A stretch of DNA of 53,016 bases from Marinobacter antarcticus (GCF_011049865.1 NZ_DRGY01000133.1:1-53016); one strand, 5' to 3'. Shown: positions 10,123-19,522, counted from the first letter of the stretch. Translations and numbers: made by a program. The notes: generated by a model not told the origin, from the sequence alone.

Positions 10123-10821
10123 ATGTCTGAAATATCGTCTGAAACCGTGTCGAATAAAACAGTGTCGGATGAACCCGCTAGCATAGTGTTGATTGATGAC
10201 CACCCGTTGCTGCGTCAAGGTATCAAGCAACTCGTAGAGATGGAGGATGACATTGCGGTGGTAGGCGAAGCCAGCAACGCCACTGACGGCATCCGGCTGG
10301 CCATCGAGCTTGAGCCTGACCTGATTCTGATGGACCTCAACATGCCGGAAATGAACGGCATTGAGGCACTGAAAAAACTGCGCGAACTGAACGTAAGCTC
10401 ACGAATCATCATGTTCACCGTGTCTGATCAGGAAGACGACGTTGTTGCGGCCCTGCGCGCTGGCGCCGACGGCTATCTGCTGAAAGACATGGAGCCGGAG
10501 GACATGATCACCCAACTGCACCAGGCTGCAGTGGGTAAAATGGTGATCAGCAACCGGCTAACCACGCTGCTTGCAGAGGCCTTGCGTTCCAACAAGCCGC
10601 AACAGACGTCCCGACCGGATTTCGACAGCCTGACACCGCGGGAGAAAGACATCCTGCGGCTGATTGCAGAGGGCCTTTCCAACAAGATGATCGGTCGCAA
10701 GCTGGACATCAGTGACGGCACGGTAAAAGTACACGTAAAACATCTGCTGAAAAAGCTCGGCCTGCGCTCGCGAGTGGAGGTCGCCGTATGGGCGGTGGAA
10801 GGCGGCCTGCATAAGGCCTGA
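10123..10821 (+). CDS. narL: Nitrate response regulator, LuxR/FixJ type
   Basis: 232 aa. The receiver domain has the acidic pair LIDDH and phospho-acceptor D71 ([13 protein letters not shown]). A C-terminal LuxR-type helix-turn-helix follows ([19 protein letters not shown], then [16 protein letters not shown]). The phosphorylated form binds heptamers of the TACYYMT kind; perfect copies occur in front of narK in this window. The ATG at 10123 has a GAGAGAGG/GAGG purine stretch upstream and is preferred over an in-frame GTG at 10087. The residues ahead of the receiver domain (about 20) are not conserved in character. It is the partner of narX. Its stop codon lies only a few bases from where hemN homology begins on the other strand. 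Confidence 0.95.
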   Translation: MSEISSETVSNKTVSDEPASIVLIDDHPLLRQGIKQLVEMEDDIAVVGEASNATDGIRLAIELEPDLILMDLNMPEMNGIEALKKLRELNVSSRIIMFTVSDQEDDVVAALRAGADGYLLKDMEPEDMITQLHQAAVGKMVISNRLTTLLAEALRSNKPQQTSRPDFDSLTPREKDILRLIAEGLSNKMIGRKLDISDGTVKVHVKHLLKKLGLRSRVEVAVWAVEGGLHKA

Positions 10822-10825
10822 GGCG

Positions 10826-11456
10826 GTCCAGTCGGAATTGGCAAATCAGTTGACCAATCACCCAGCGTCGCAAACGGTCGTCCCGGCTCAGGTTTAGGCC
10901 TTTGGTAATCGCCAGCTCGCCGGCGTCTATGGACGCCTCCCAAGCAGGCAGATCGTGGTTGTTCTGAAAGTAGGCGTCGTCAGTCTGGCCGATGGCAGAC
11001 ACCCCCAGCGACACCAGATCGCAATCCGAGTGGGTGGTGTAGCCTTGGAAGTTCCGGTGCAGGCGGCCGGCGCGCTGCGCCACGGCAAGGCTGTCATCCG
11101 GTTTGGCAAGTGCGCATAGCTGAATACCGACAGCCTGTCTGGCAACATTTCAATCACCGCTTTGCAGGTTGAACAGCTCGGCGTAGCCTTCCATCAGTTC
11201 CTGCATCACAGCCTTGGGCAGCCAGGTGGGCGTACCGCCGCCCCGGTGCAACTATTTTACCGGGCGTTCGGCGCCAAAGAATTTTGACTGCAAGGCCGCT
11301 TCCTTCAGCAGCCGCTCAACATAGGGCATCGCATTGTCGCGCTTCTTGGTAATCACCTTGCTGCGCGCTGAGGTCATAACGTTTGATCAGCGCATCATCC
11401 CAGATGAATTCCGGAAGGGTGGATTCGGCAGTCTGCGGTGCGGGATTGGAAACCAT
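10826..11456 (-). pseudogene. hemN: hemN remnant (oxygen-independent coproporphyrinogen III oxidase)
   Basis: HemN makes protoporphyrinogen without oxygen, as a radical-SAM enzyme. Only pieces remain, on the minus strand and in HemN order. The first is an N-terminus from 11456 (TLPEFIWDDALIKRYDLS). Next, after a gap that removes the CxxxCxxC radical-SAM motif, is a piece reading SKVITKKRDNAMPYVERLL then RPVK-stop-LHRGGGTPTW (TAG where Gln is usual). Then comes DRLSVFSYAHLP, and finally RLHRNFQGYTTH through LRRWVIGQLICQFRLD. Homology ends at about 10826, so the last 70 or so residues are also missing. About 630 bp survive of an expected 1.38 kb. Anaerobic heme synthesis must use another copy. 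The identification is firm; the exact break points are approximate. Confidence 0.9.
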
Positions 11457-11630
11457 AGTAAAAACTCTGAGCGTGTAATGTGATGCGGGCCATCTTCGCG
11501 GATATCCACATTTTATCAGCCCGGTGCCTGAACCACCCTTGTGCACAAGGCGTATCCTCACTATCTGCTTTGGGTAAATGCCTGCATGACCCCAGGGGCA
11601 CAATCCGCCACACACCGGAGCTCACCGTTC

Positions 11631-13163
11631 ATGGCAAATCTGATACTGATTCTTGGTGATCAGCTGACAACCGACATCAGCGCGCTTGAGGGAGCTGATG
11701 TCGGGCGCGACAGAATCGTTATGGCGGAGGTTCATGAGGAGGCCAGCTACACCAACCACCACAAGAAAAAGCTGATTTTGCTGTTCAGCGCCATGCGCCA
11801 CTTTGCCCGGCAGTTGGAAAAAGACGGCTGGCAAGTTCACTACCAGCGCTACCACCCGGACAACGCCCAACAAAGCCTCGAAGGCGTTGTATCAAGCGTG
11901 ATGGCAGACGTTCGCCCGGATCGAATCGTTACAACAGAATGTGGAGAATGGCGCCTCCACGATCAGATCAGCCAGTGGCGACAGCGCCTGGACGTTCCTG
12001 TAGACATTCGCACCGACACCCGCTTTATTGCCAGCAAGCAGGAATTTTCCGATTGGGCGGAGGGACGCAAGCAGTTGCGCATGGAGTACTTTTATCGGGA
12101 AATGCGCCGCAAGACCGGCCTGATGATGACACCCGATGGCAAACCTGAAGGTGGCAACTGGAATTTCGACGGGGACAACCGGGAAAAATGGGCCGGCAAA
12201 CCGCCGGCTCCCGCGCCGTTCAGAATAGAGCCGGATGCCATAACCCGCGAGGTTATTGAGCTGATTGAACAACACTTCGCTGACCATTTCGGCACCTCCG
12301 ACGATTTTCACTTCGCGGTGACGCCGGCGGATGCGCAAGAAGCGCTGGATTATTTTATCGAGTTCGCCCTGCCTTGTTTTGGCGATTATCAGGACGCCAT
12401 GTCCGACAACGAAGACTGGCTGTTCCACTCCATTCTTTCGCCCTACATTAACTGCGGCCTTCTGGACCCCCTCGCCGTATGTGAAGCGGCTGCCAGAGCC
12501 TGGTACGCCGGGCAGGCGCCGATTAATGCGGTAGAAGGTTTTATTCGCCAGATCGTTGGCTGGCGGGAGTTCGTGCGGGGCATCTATTGGTTACACATGC
12601 CGGGCTACGCCAAGGAAAACCGTCTTGGCAATACCCGCACCCTGCCCTGGTTCTACTGGACCGGCGATACCAAAATGCGCTGTATGCACAAAGCGATCGA
12701 TGCCACCCGGCGCAACGCCTACGCCCATCACATTCAGAGGCTGATGGTTACGGGTAACTTTGCTTTGCTCACAGGCGTAAAACCGGAAGAAATCTGCGAT
12801 TGGTATCTTGCGGTCTATGCCGACGCCTACGACTGGGTAGAGCTGCCCAACGTGCTGGGCATGGTGATGCACGCCGATGGCGGCTACCTGGGCTCAAAGC
12901 CTTACGCCGCCAGCGGCAAATACATACACCGCATGTCTGACCACTGCGCCAACTGCCACTACAACGTTAACAAAAGCACAGAGCCAGATGCCTGCCCGTT
13001 CAACTCACTTTACTGGCACTTCATTGATCGGCACCGGGCTGACTTCGAGCGCAACCCGCGCATGGGCATGATGTACCGGAACTGGGAAAAGCAGAAGCCC
13101 GAAAGGCGCGAAGCTCTGCTCGCCAGGGCCAACGATGTTTTGGCGCAGCTGGAACACCTTTGA
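11631..13163 (+). CDS. Fe-S bacterial cryptochrome/photolyase (PhrB/CryB type)
   Basis: 510 aa. Deoxyribodipyrimidine photolyase-related family: an N-terminal antenna domain opens with ANLILILGDQL, and an FAD-binding helical domain follows. Four Cys at C351, C439, C442 and C455 (HCANCHYN and DACPFN) have spacing 88/3/13, which matches the [4Fe-4S] ligands I recall for Agrobacterium PhrB and Rhodobacter CryB. Members studied repair (6-4) photoproducts or act in light signalling. The ATG at 11631 is chosen because MANLILILGDQ is the normal N-terminus; the frame is open for 30 codons upstream without family-like sequence. It lies between the hemN remnant and a binding-protein-like gene. Confidence 0.9.
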   Translation: MANLILILGDQLTTDISALEGADVGRDRIVMAEVHEEASYTNHHKKKLILLFSAMRHFARQLEKDGWQVHYQRYHPDNAQQSLEGVVSSVMADVRPDRIVTTECGEWRLHDQISQWRQRLDVPVDIRTDTRFIASKQEFSDWAEGRKQLRMEYFYREMRRKTGLMMTPDGKPEGGNWNFDGDNREKWAGKPPAPAPFRIEPDAITREVIELIEQHFADHFGTSDDFHFAVTPADAQEALDYFIEFALPCFGDYQDAMSDNEDWLFHSILSPYINCGLLDPLAVCEAAARAWYAGQAPINAVEGFIRQIVGWREFVRGIYWLHMPGYAKENRLGNTRTLPWFYWTGDTKMRCMHKAIDATRRNAYAHHIQRLMVTGNFALLTGVKPEEICDWYLAVYADAYDWVELPNVLGMVMHADGGYLGSKPYAASGKYIHRMSDHCANCHYNVNKSTEPDACPFNSLYWHFIDRHRADFERNPRMGMMYRNWEKQKPERREALLARANDVLAQLEHL

Positions 13164-13274
13164 CATGACGGCTGTGTGTACGCATCAAAACCGGAGGAAA
13201 AAAACCATTTCAACTGCTAGTCTCGTATATCGTTATACTCCGAATCTCGCTGACGAATGGAATGAACGGTCACC

Positions 13275-14513
13275 ATGGGATACCGACCACTTGTGCTTGG
13301 CGCGCTAGCGTCGTTTATGTTCCAAGTCTGTCAGGCACAGCCCTCCGACCTGGACCTCGTAACCTTTGAAGCCCCGCCCTATCAGACCACTATGCTCAAC
13401 GGGCGTGAAAAGGCACGCATAGAGGGTGAGACGGTTGAAACCGTCACCTGTGCAGCAAAGCAGGCTGGACGGCCAGTGCACGTCACCCCTGCACCCCAGA
13501 AAAGAGCGATGTACTCGCTCGAACAGAACAGCGTAGACGGCTATTTTGCAGTGGGCCCCTCCGCAGAGCTGGATGCCATCGCCACCCGCAGCGATCCCGT
13601 GGCCCTGGAGCAGTGGTATTTCTTCATGCTTGACCCGCAGATCAGGCCAGACCAGGCCAGAATAGGGGCCGTTGACGGCAGTAACGAAGAAGCCTGGCTC
13701 GAAGCAAACGGCTACGACATCTACCTGCGTGTTACCTCACCCGGCCAATTGGCTGCACTGCTTGAGCGCGGACGAATTGATATGGCGTTGATGGACAAGC
13801 GAGTGATGGACGGATTAAATACCACAAACAAAACCAACACAGACCGCCTGCATTCGCTTTTCCTTCGCTACGCCCCGCTGTACTTGTATATGAGTAAAAC
13901 CTTTCAGGAAAACCATCCCGAATTCCTGCCCGCATTCAATCACGCTCTCCCGGCTTGCACGAAAAAAACGTTGACACTTAACACCTGGGAACGGAGCCAT
14001 ATTGAAGCGCTGACTAACCGATTATTAGCGGAACTGACGCTGCGGCTAGACCTGCAACGCGCTTTGAACGCAGGGCCGCAGCCAAAAACTCTCGCCGAGG
14101 TGCTGGCAATCGACAGCAAGTGGCAGGCCTCAGCACCCATGACAGCGCCGCCGTTGGCGGCGCATATCCTGTCACTCCCCGCATCACACATCCTGAAAAC
14201 CTGGCAGCAATCCCATCAAGGCCTGGTCACCGAAGTTCTGCTGATCAATAAAATGGGAACAATCGCCGCCATGAGCCAGCTCACCTCGGATTTCTGGCAG
14301 GGTGACGAGCCAAAGTTTCTGAACGTTATTGGCAGCGAACCGTCGGACGACCCACAGCTGCGGAAAACATTGTTTATTTCGCCCATTCGTTACGATCAAT
14401 CAACCGCACGGTTCCAGGTGATCGTCAGCGTGCCGGTTTTTCCCGACGACGGCGACGCAGCCATCGGAGTGATTGCAGTGGGGCTGGATATTGAGAAGGC
14501 CATAGACCTTTAG
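13275..14513 (+). CDS. Periplasmic solute-binding-like protein with a C-terminal sensor-like domain
   Basis: 412 aa. A signal peptide is evident (hydrophobic to about residue 20, cleavage near CQAQPSD). Residues about 25-240 resemble type 3 extracellular solute-binding domains (LDLVTFEAPPYQ near the start, DGYFAVGPSAELD in the middle). The last 120 residues (VTEVLLINKMGTIAAMS to AIGVIAVGLDIEKAIDL) look like half of a PDC/dCache sensory fold, with the GVIAVGLDI ending that such domains often have. There is no membrane anchor, kinase or cyclase domain. It may feed a partner sensor in the membrane; no partner lies next to it. Its stop overlaps the stop of the convergent HAD gene by 4 bases. The ligand is unknown. 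Confidence 0.6.
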   Translation: MGYRPLVLGALASFMFQVCQAQPSDLDLVTFEAPPYQTTMLNGREKARIEGETVETVTCAAKQAGRPVHVTPAPQKRAMYSLEQNSVDGYFAVGPSAELDAIATRSDPVALEQWYFFMLDPQIRPDQARIGAVDGSNEEAWLEANGYDIYLRVTSPGQLAALLERGRIDMALMDKRVMDGLNTTNKTNTDRLHSLFLRYAPLYLYMSKTFQENHPEFLPAFNHALPACTKKTLTLNTWERSHIEALTNRLLAELTLRLDLQRALNAGPQPKTLAEVLAIDSKWQASAPMTAPPLAAHILSLPASHILKTWQQSHQGLVTEVLLINKMGTIAAMSQLTSDFWQGDEPKFLNVIGSEPSDDPQLRKTLFISPIRYDQSTARFQVIVSVPVFPDDGDAAIGVIAVGLDIEKAIDL

Positions 14514-16198
14514 GGCGGGCCCACCTCACAGGCAAGCACAAGCGCCCAGAATTCCGAGAAATCATTCACCACCACATCGGGTTTGTCCGGATGCTTGTGG
14601 GTGGCCGGAAATATCTGGTTCAACCATGGCTGATCCCACTGCGCACCGTTAAAAAACACTGAGGTCATGCCAGCCCTTTTAGCCGCAATCACATCGGTGG
14701 TGCTGTCACCCACGTACCAGACGCTGGGGTCAGGCGGGTAGTCGAGTTTCTGCACCGCCAGCAAAAGCTGATCCGGGTGGGGTTTACGCAGTGGTGTGTC
14801 GTCGCCACAAACATCTACATCAAACAGGTCCACCCAGCCGGTGCTTTCAACTGCGGCCAGCTCATGTTCGAAAAACTCCCGGTCGCGGTTGGTAATCACG
14901 CCTACCTGAATGTTCAGGCGTCGCAAACCTTCCAGCACCGCGCGAACGTTTGCTTCAAACGCTTTTACTGTGCCGTAGTGATTACGGTAGTGGTGATTGA
15001 ACGCCTTGTGCGCAACCTGCTTTGCTTCCTGATCCTCACCGAACAGCACTTCAAAAATATCCGTGCGCGAGATCTTCCGATCGGCCTTCACCTTGGGATG
15101 AAGTTGGGCAAACTCGCGCACGTAGGCCACCAGTTTTGCGTCTTCCGGCGTTTTGCTGTCTTCCGGCGCGACCATTCGCGGCATCAGCCCGAGTTTGTGG
15201 AAGTCCGGGAACATGTCATCCGCCGCGTGATACATGGCATCGAGCGTATCCACAAGCGTTGCGTGCCAGTCGAACAGCACCACGTGCGGGCGTATAAGCC
15301 TGACCACAGCCGGGTGCCAATCAGGCTCTATTCTGGGCTCCGGTCGATCAGGCGCAGGGAAAGGGCGTGGGCGAGCTTCTGCCGGAGCGCATCGGAAAGC
15401 CTCTGGCTCATGGCGCTCTATCAACGCCAGAAGATCCATCAGCTCTTCAAAACTGTCCAGCACGGCCAGAGGCGCATCACGGTGGGAAAACCAGCTGCGT
15501 ATGCGCTCCGCCTCCCATTGGGCACCGTTGTAAAAAATACCGGAAACCCCGGCGCGGCTCGCGGTGAGCATGTCTACGTAACTGTCACCGATATACCAGG
15601 CGTGGGCATCCGCCGGCAGGCCAAGCTTCTTCAGAACGCCGCTGATGACCTGCGGATCCGGCTTGTATTCCGTGACGTCGTCGGCGCACACGGTGGCGTC
15701 AAAAAGATGCTGCCAGCGTCCCTCATCAACGATTTTCAGTTCCTTCTCGAGAAACTCACGGTTTCTGTTCGTTGCGACCGCCAGGCGGATGCCCATTGCT
15801 CGTAGTGCACAGAGGTACTCGTAGGCCCCTGGCTGGAAGGGCCTCACTTGTCCAAAATACCGCCGATAAGCCTGGTTGTAAGCTTGATGAGCAATCAGCC
15901 TGGCCTCTTTGTTGTCACCAAAAATCGCGTTGAAAATGTCGGTTCGCGATACCCGCCGCTCCGCAAGAATGCGCGGGTGCAAACGCCGAAAAATGCGAAT
16001 GTAGCGAACCAGCCTTGCGTCATCCGCATTGCGGCACTGGTGTTCCAACAGCAGGTGCTCCACTAGCCCGAGCTCTTCAAACTGTGGCAGCGTATCTTCC
16101 ATGGCGCTGAACATGGCGTCGTGGGTGTCTACCAAGGTTCCGTGCCAATCAAAAATCAGCACAGAAGGCGCAGGCAAGCGGTCACTCACACGGTCCAT
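14510..16198 (-). CDS. Tandem double-domain HAD hydrolase-like protein
   Basis: 562 aa, about twice a single HAD protein. It is two homologous HAD units in a row. Unit 1 (about 12-260) has DWHGTLVDT at D17, then VATNRNREF, YKPDP and YIGDSYVD. Unit 2 (about 305-555) has DWHATLVDT at D310, then VITNRDREF, RKPHP and YVGDSTTD. In both, motif I is D-x-H in place of D-x-D, so the general acid/base Asp is His, while the nucleophile Asp, the Lys and the GDS acidic motif remain. The caps align too (RIFRRLHPRI versus REFAQLHPKV). A phosphatase or phosphonatase-like role is possible. The substrate is unknown, and the link to the flanking photolyases rests only on position. Confidence 0.8.
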   Translation of the reverse strand: MDRVSDRLPAPSVLIFDWHGTLVDTHDAMFSAMEDTLPQFEELGLVEHLLLEHQCRNADDARLVRYIRIFRRLHPRILAERRVSRTDIFNAIFGDNKEARLIAHQAYNQAYRRYFGQVRPFQPGAYEYLCALRAMGIRLAVATNRNREFLEKELKIVDEGRWQHLFDATVCADDVTEYKPDPQVISGVLKKLGLPADAHAWYIGDSYVDMLTASRAGVSGIFYNGAQWEAERIRSWFSHRDAPLAVLDSFEELMDLLALIERHEPEAFRCAPAEARPRPFPAPDRPEPRIEPDWHPAVVRLIRPHVVLFDWHATLVDTLDAMYHAADDMFPDFHKLGLMPRMVAPEDSKTPEDAKLVAYVREFAQLHPKVKADRKISRTDIFEVLFGEDQEAKQVAHKAFNHHYRNHYGTVKAFEANVRAVLEGLRRLNIQVGVITNRDREFFEHELAAVESTGWVDLFDVDVCGDDTPLRKPHPDQLLLAVQKLDYPPDPSVWYVGDSTTDVIAAKRAGMTSVFFNGAQWDQPWLNQIFPATHKHPDKPDVVVNDFSEFWALVLACEVGPP

Positions 16199-16263
16199 AA
16201 ACAGTCCTTTGGCGTTTCATCTACGTAAAAGCGGTATCAATCAGTTAAAACCATATTGGCCCA

Positions 16264-16407
16264 ATGCACAAAAAACCGCACCTTCCCGAGAAAACATGCC
16301 CAGTTTGCCAGCGCCCTTTCGCCTGGCGTAAAAAGTGGGCGAAAGACTGGGAGAGTGTTCGCTACTGCAGCGAACACTGTCGGCGCAACCGGAGTACTGC
16401 CCCATGA
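16264..16407 (+). CDS. DUF2256 small zinc-ribbon-like protein
   Basis: 47 aa: ATG at 16264, TGA at 16405. It has the DUF2256 pattern: a CPVC knuckle (C12, C15), the basic aromatic stretch [12 protein letters not shown], then [10 protein letters not shown] (C34, C38), so four Cys suited to one zinc ion. Proteins of this family have no assigned function and are often found beside photolyase/cryptochrome genes. Here it overlaps the photolyase leader and ends 10 bases before the likely photolyase start, which suggests coupled translation. It is divergent from the double-HAD gene, with 65 bp between their starts. Easily missed because it is so short and lies in another frame from the larger gene. 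Confidence 0.85.
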   Translation: MHKKPHLPEKTCPVCQRPFAWRKKWAKDWESVRYCSEHCRRNRSTAP

Positions 16408-16417
16408 GAGCAACGTT

Positions 16418-17956
16418 TTGAGTACCGTGGTCTGGTTCAAACGCGACCTTCGAGTGCGGGATCATGGCCCGCTGCACTATGCTGCGGAACTGGGTGAATC
16501 CGTTATTCCGCTGTACGTTATCGAGCCGGAATACTGGCAGTTGCCCGACACGTCCCAACGCCAGTGGCTGTTCATCGAAGAGTCTCTGGTGGAGCTGAAT
16601 CGGGAGTTGAAAAAGCGCGGCAGCCGGCTGCTGATCTGGCACGGCAAGGTTACCGATGCGCTTGGGGCTTTGCGCGAACACTTCAACGTAAAGCGGGTAG
16701 CCTGTCATCAGGAAACCGGAGGCCAGTGGACCTATGAGCGTGACCTCGCCACGATCGACTGGTGTCAGGAGCACGGTGTTAAATTCCTCGAATGGCAGCA
16801 GTTTGGTGTGGTCCGGCGGCTGAAAGACCGTGATCTGTGGGACCACGCCTGGAACCAAATTATCAAAACCGATCAGCTTCGGGCTCCCGCAGTTGTGCCG
16901 TCTCTGGAGGGCTTTGCGGCGTTTCAGCCAGCTCAGGCAAGTAGCGGTGCGCCCAATGCCCGCGACGCTCGCCCCTGCCCTGATCGTCAAATCGGCGGCA
17001 GCCAACAAGGTGAAAAGCTACTGGCTTCGTTTCTGGAACGGCGCTGCGTGGGTTATCAGTACAACATTTCAAGCCCGAATACCGCGCCTCGAGCCTGCTC
17101 GCGCCTAAGCCCGCACATTGCTTACGGCACCCTGAGCCTGCGCGAAATATATCAGCAGGCGAAAGCCACGGGGCAGCACGGCAGCAGCCTGCCCCGCAAA
17201 CAGAAAAGCCTCACCAGCTTTCGCTCCCGCCTGCACTGGCACTGCCACTTCATTCAAAAGCTTGAGGACGAGCCAGAGATGGAATTCCGCGCCATGCACC
17301 GGGAACTGGAAAACCTGAAATCGGGCACGGACAACACCGAAAGGCTGCAACGCTGGCAGGAGGGCCAAACCGGCTGGCCTCTGGTAGACGCCTGCATGCG
17401 CGCGCTGCACCACACCGGCTGGATCAACTTTCGCATGCGCGCCATGCTCATGGCGGTCGCCAGTTACCAACTGTGGCAACACTGGCGCGATCCGGCCTTG
17501 CATCTGGCAAAACTGTTTACCGATTTTGAACCGGGCATTCATTACCCCCAGGTTCAGATGCAGTCGGGCCTGACCGGTATAAACGCCCTGCGAATCTACA
17601 ATCCGGAACTGCAGAGCCGCAAACTGGACCCTGAAGGGGAGTTTATCCGCCGTTGGATTCCCGAACTGGCTGGCCTGCCGGCAGACTGGATTCACACCCC
17701 CTGGCTGATGACCCGCGCCCAGCAAGAGCGATTTGGCGGCAACACCTACATCTCACCGGTTTGTGATCATGAGCAGGCGGCCCGCGTCGCGCGCAAGGCC
17801 ATGGGTGATTTTCGCCAAGCACACGTCAGCCGTAACGAAACCAGCCGCGTGCTGGACAAACACGGCAGCCGCAAAGGCCCGATTCAAAAGCGCCCGCGCT
17901 CAGGCGCCGGCAAAAAGAACGCGAATGACAACCAGCTTTCTCTATTCGACAATTAG
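16418..17956 (+). CDS. Deoxyribodipyrimidine photolyase / cryptochrome
   Basis: 512 aa from a TTG at 16418 ([19 protein letters not shown]), the usual photolyase N-terminus, with GAGAG eight bases upstream. The frame stays open to 16256, but those 54 codons overlap the DUF2256 gene and look non-coding. An alpha/beta antenna domain precedes an FAD domain with [13 protein letters not shown], the [11 protein letters not shown] helix, [20 protein letters not shown] and [19 protein letters not shown]. The C-terminus is basic (SGAGKKNAN). The family includes CPD photolyases and cryptochrome-like relatives; which activity applies cannot be read from sequence alone. With the Fe-S photolyase 3 kb upstream it could cover a second lesion type. 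Confidence 0.88.
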   Translation: MSTVVWFKRDLRVRDHGPLHYAAELGESVIPLYVIEPEYWQLPDTSQRQWLFIEESLVELNRELKKRGSRLLIWHGKVTDALGALREHFNVKRVACHQETGGQWTYERDLATIDWCQEHGVKFLEWQQFGVVRRLKDRDLWDHAWNQIIKTDQLRAPAVVPSLEGFAAFQPAQASSGAPNARDARPCPDRQIGGSQQGEKLLASFLERRCVGYQYNISSPNTAPRACSRLSPHIAYGTLSLREIYQQAKATGQHGSSLPRKQKSLTSFRSRLHWHCHFIQKLEDEPEMEFRAMHRELENLKSGTDNTERLQRWQEGQTGWPLVDACMRALHHTGWINFRMRAMLMAVASYQLWQHWRDPALHLAKLFTDFEPGIHYPQVQMQSGLTGINALRIYNPELQSRKLDPEGEFIRRWIPELAGLPADWIHTPWLMTRAQQERFGGNTYISPVCDHEQAARVARKAMGDFRQAHVSRNETSRVLDKHGSRKGPIQKRPRSGAGKKNANDNQLSLFDN

Positions 17957-18003
17957 GCTGGTTGCCAGATTTGGCTGCCAGGTTTTATCGGAATTAATGC
18001 GGC

Positions 18004-18034
18004 TTGACCTTGTAGTTACTACAGGGCTTTTACT
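18004..18034 (+). promoter_or_regulatory. MerR-type promoter of the CDF exporter gene
   Basis: -35 TTGACC (18004-18009), a 19-bp spacer holding the dyad CCTTGTAGTTACTACAGGG, and -10 TTTACT (18029-18034). The over-long 19-bp spacer with a central dyad is the mark of promoters twisted open by MerR-family activators; the GTAG/CTAC core resembles CadR/PbrR sites. A near copy lies at 19550. The likely activator is the CadR-like gene at 19058. Confidence 0.85.
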
Positions 18035-18069
18035 GCCCAACATTCATTTCACCCGTTCAGGGCACGTTT

Positions 18070-18975
18070 ATGCACAACCATAGCCACGGTCACAACCACG
18101 CGGACCACTTCGATACGCACAACCGTGCGTTTGCCATTGCGGTTTTTCTAAACCTGGCATTCGTGCTTATCGAGGCCTTTTACGGCGTGCTGGCAGGCTC
18201 TCTGGCACTGCTGGCAGATGCCGGGCACAACCTTAGTGATGTTCTGGGGTTGGTTATGGCCTGGGCCGCAAGCTGGTTAGCGGGCCGCAAGACAACAGAC
18301 CGTAATACCTACGGCCTCAAGAAAACCACCATTCTGGCGGCGCTGTTCAATGCCTTGTTTCTGATTGCCGCCGTGGGCGGTATCGCCTGGGAAGCCATTC
18401 GCCGGTTCAACGACCCTGCCAGCGTGGCGGGGTTAACGGTGATTGTTGTGGCAGGCATAGGCGTGCTGATCAACGGCGCTACCATGCTTCTGTTCATTAA
18501 AGGCCAGGAAGGCGATCTGAACATTCGCGGGGCGTTCATGCACATGGCGTCTGATACGCTGGTCTCCGTGGGCGTAGTGATTGCAGGCGCCGTCATCATG
18601 GTTACAGGTGTGCGCTGGATTGATCCGTTGGTCAGCCTTTTGATCGCCGTGGTGATTTTTATCGGCACCTGGCGACTGCTGAAAGACTCCGTCAGCCTTG
18701 CCGTAGACGCGGTACCCAAGGGTATAAACCCGACGGACGTTTATGAATACCTGCAATCATTGCCCGGCGTGGAGTCGGCGCATCACCTGCATATCTGGGC
18801 GCTCAGCACCACGGAAAATGCGCTAACTGTGCACCTGATAAAACCGGAATCAGGTGACGATGACCGAGTGATCGAACAGGCTACCCAAATGCTGAATCAC
18901 GATTTCAACATCCAGCATGTGACCATTCAGTGGGAGCGGGCCGCGAGCGGCTGCCCGAATACCTCCGGATGTTAG
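18070..18975 (+). CDS. CDF-family heavy-metal cation exporter (CzcD/ZitB-like)
   Basis: 301 aa. Cation diffusion facilitator with six membrane segments and a C-terminal cytoplasmic domain, exporting divalent metal (Zn, Cd or Co) in exchange for protons. The N-terminus is His-rich (MHNHSHGHNHADH). The transport-site motifs are intact: ADAGHNLSD in segment 2 and HMASDTLVS in segment 5, an HDHD-type set as in zinc exporters. The C-terminal domain ends with ESAHHLHIWALSTTENAL, as in CzcD. A MerR-type promoter lies 36-66 bp upstream, so induction by metal is likely. The ATG has only a weak AGGG ahead of it. Confidence 0.93.
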   Translation: MHNHSHGHNHADHFDTHNRAFAIAVFLNLAFVLIEAFYGVLAGSLALLADAGHNLSDVLGLVMAWAASWLAGRKTTDRNTYGLKKTTILAALFNALFLIAAVGGIAWEAIRRFNDPASVAGLTVIVVAGIGVLINGATMLLFIKGQEGDLNIRGAFMHMASDTLVSVGVVIAGAVIMVTGVRWIDPLVSLLIAVVIFIGTWRLLKDSVSLAVDAVPKGINPTDVYEYLQSLPGVESAHHLHIWALSTTENALTVHLIKPESGDDDRVIEQATQMLNHDFNIQHVTIQWERAASGCPNTSGC

Positions 18976-19057
18976 CGCTCACAAAAACGACCGTGTATCT
19001 GTACGGAACCAAAACGATGCCATCCCAACACGATAATAACCAGGAAGAGCACATACG

Positions 19058-19522
19058 ATGAAAATCGGCGAAATATCCAAAAGCTCTCTGGTGCCCGTGG
19101 AGACTATCCGTTACTACGAAAAAATCGGTTTGTTACCCAAGCCTGATCGCGACGCCAGCGGCTACCGGGCCTATCGAAACGTCCACCTTGATCGTCTGTT
19201 ATTCATCAAACGCTGTCGCAATCTCGACATGGCTCAGGATGAGATTCGGGAACTGCTTCGGCTTTCCGAAAATCCCGAAGCTGACTGCCAAGAAGTCGAT
19301 GCCCTTCTGGCCCGCCACCTGAACCACGTACGCGACCGGTTAACAGAACTCGCAAATCTGGAAAAAAACCTGCAGCAACTGCAAAAAGCCTGCTCGGATG
19401 CCGGCACCGTTCAGGACTGCGGTATTCTGGGCGGGCTCAGCTCCGAGTTGGACGATCTACACAACACGCGCAGCGACCACGGCAATCACGTGCCGGGAAC
19501 CCACGGGCCAGGCAAAAGTTGA
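19058..19522 (+). CDS. cadR: MerR-family Cd(II)/Pb(II)-responsive regulator
   Basis: 154 aa. The N-terminal MerR helix-turn-helix (IGEISKSSLVPVETIRYYE) is followed by a dimer helix. Metal-site cysteines are C77 (EADCQEV), C112 and C121 (ACSDAGTVQDCGIL), the three-Cys layout of CadR/PbrR, except that the last gap is nine residues where I recall seven in P. putida CadR. The tail is His-containing (HNTRSDHGNHVPGTH), another CadR trait. AGGAAGAG precedes the ATG. It lies between two CDF genes that both have MerR-type promoters with nearly the same dyad, so both are its likely targets. Confidence 0.9.
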   Translation: MKIGEISKSSLVPVETIRYYEKIGLLPKPDRDASGYRAYRNVHLDRLLFIKRCRNLDMAQDEIRELLRLSENPEADCQEVDALLARHLNHVRDRLTELANLEKNLQQLQKACSDAGTVQDCGILGGLSSELDDLHNTRSDHGNHVPGTHGPGKS

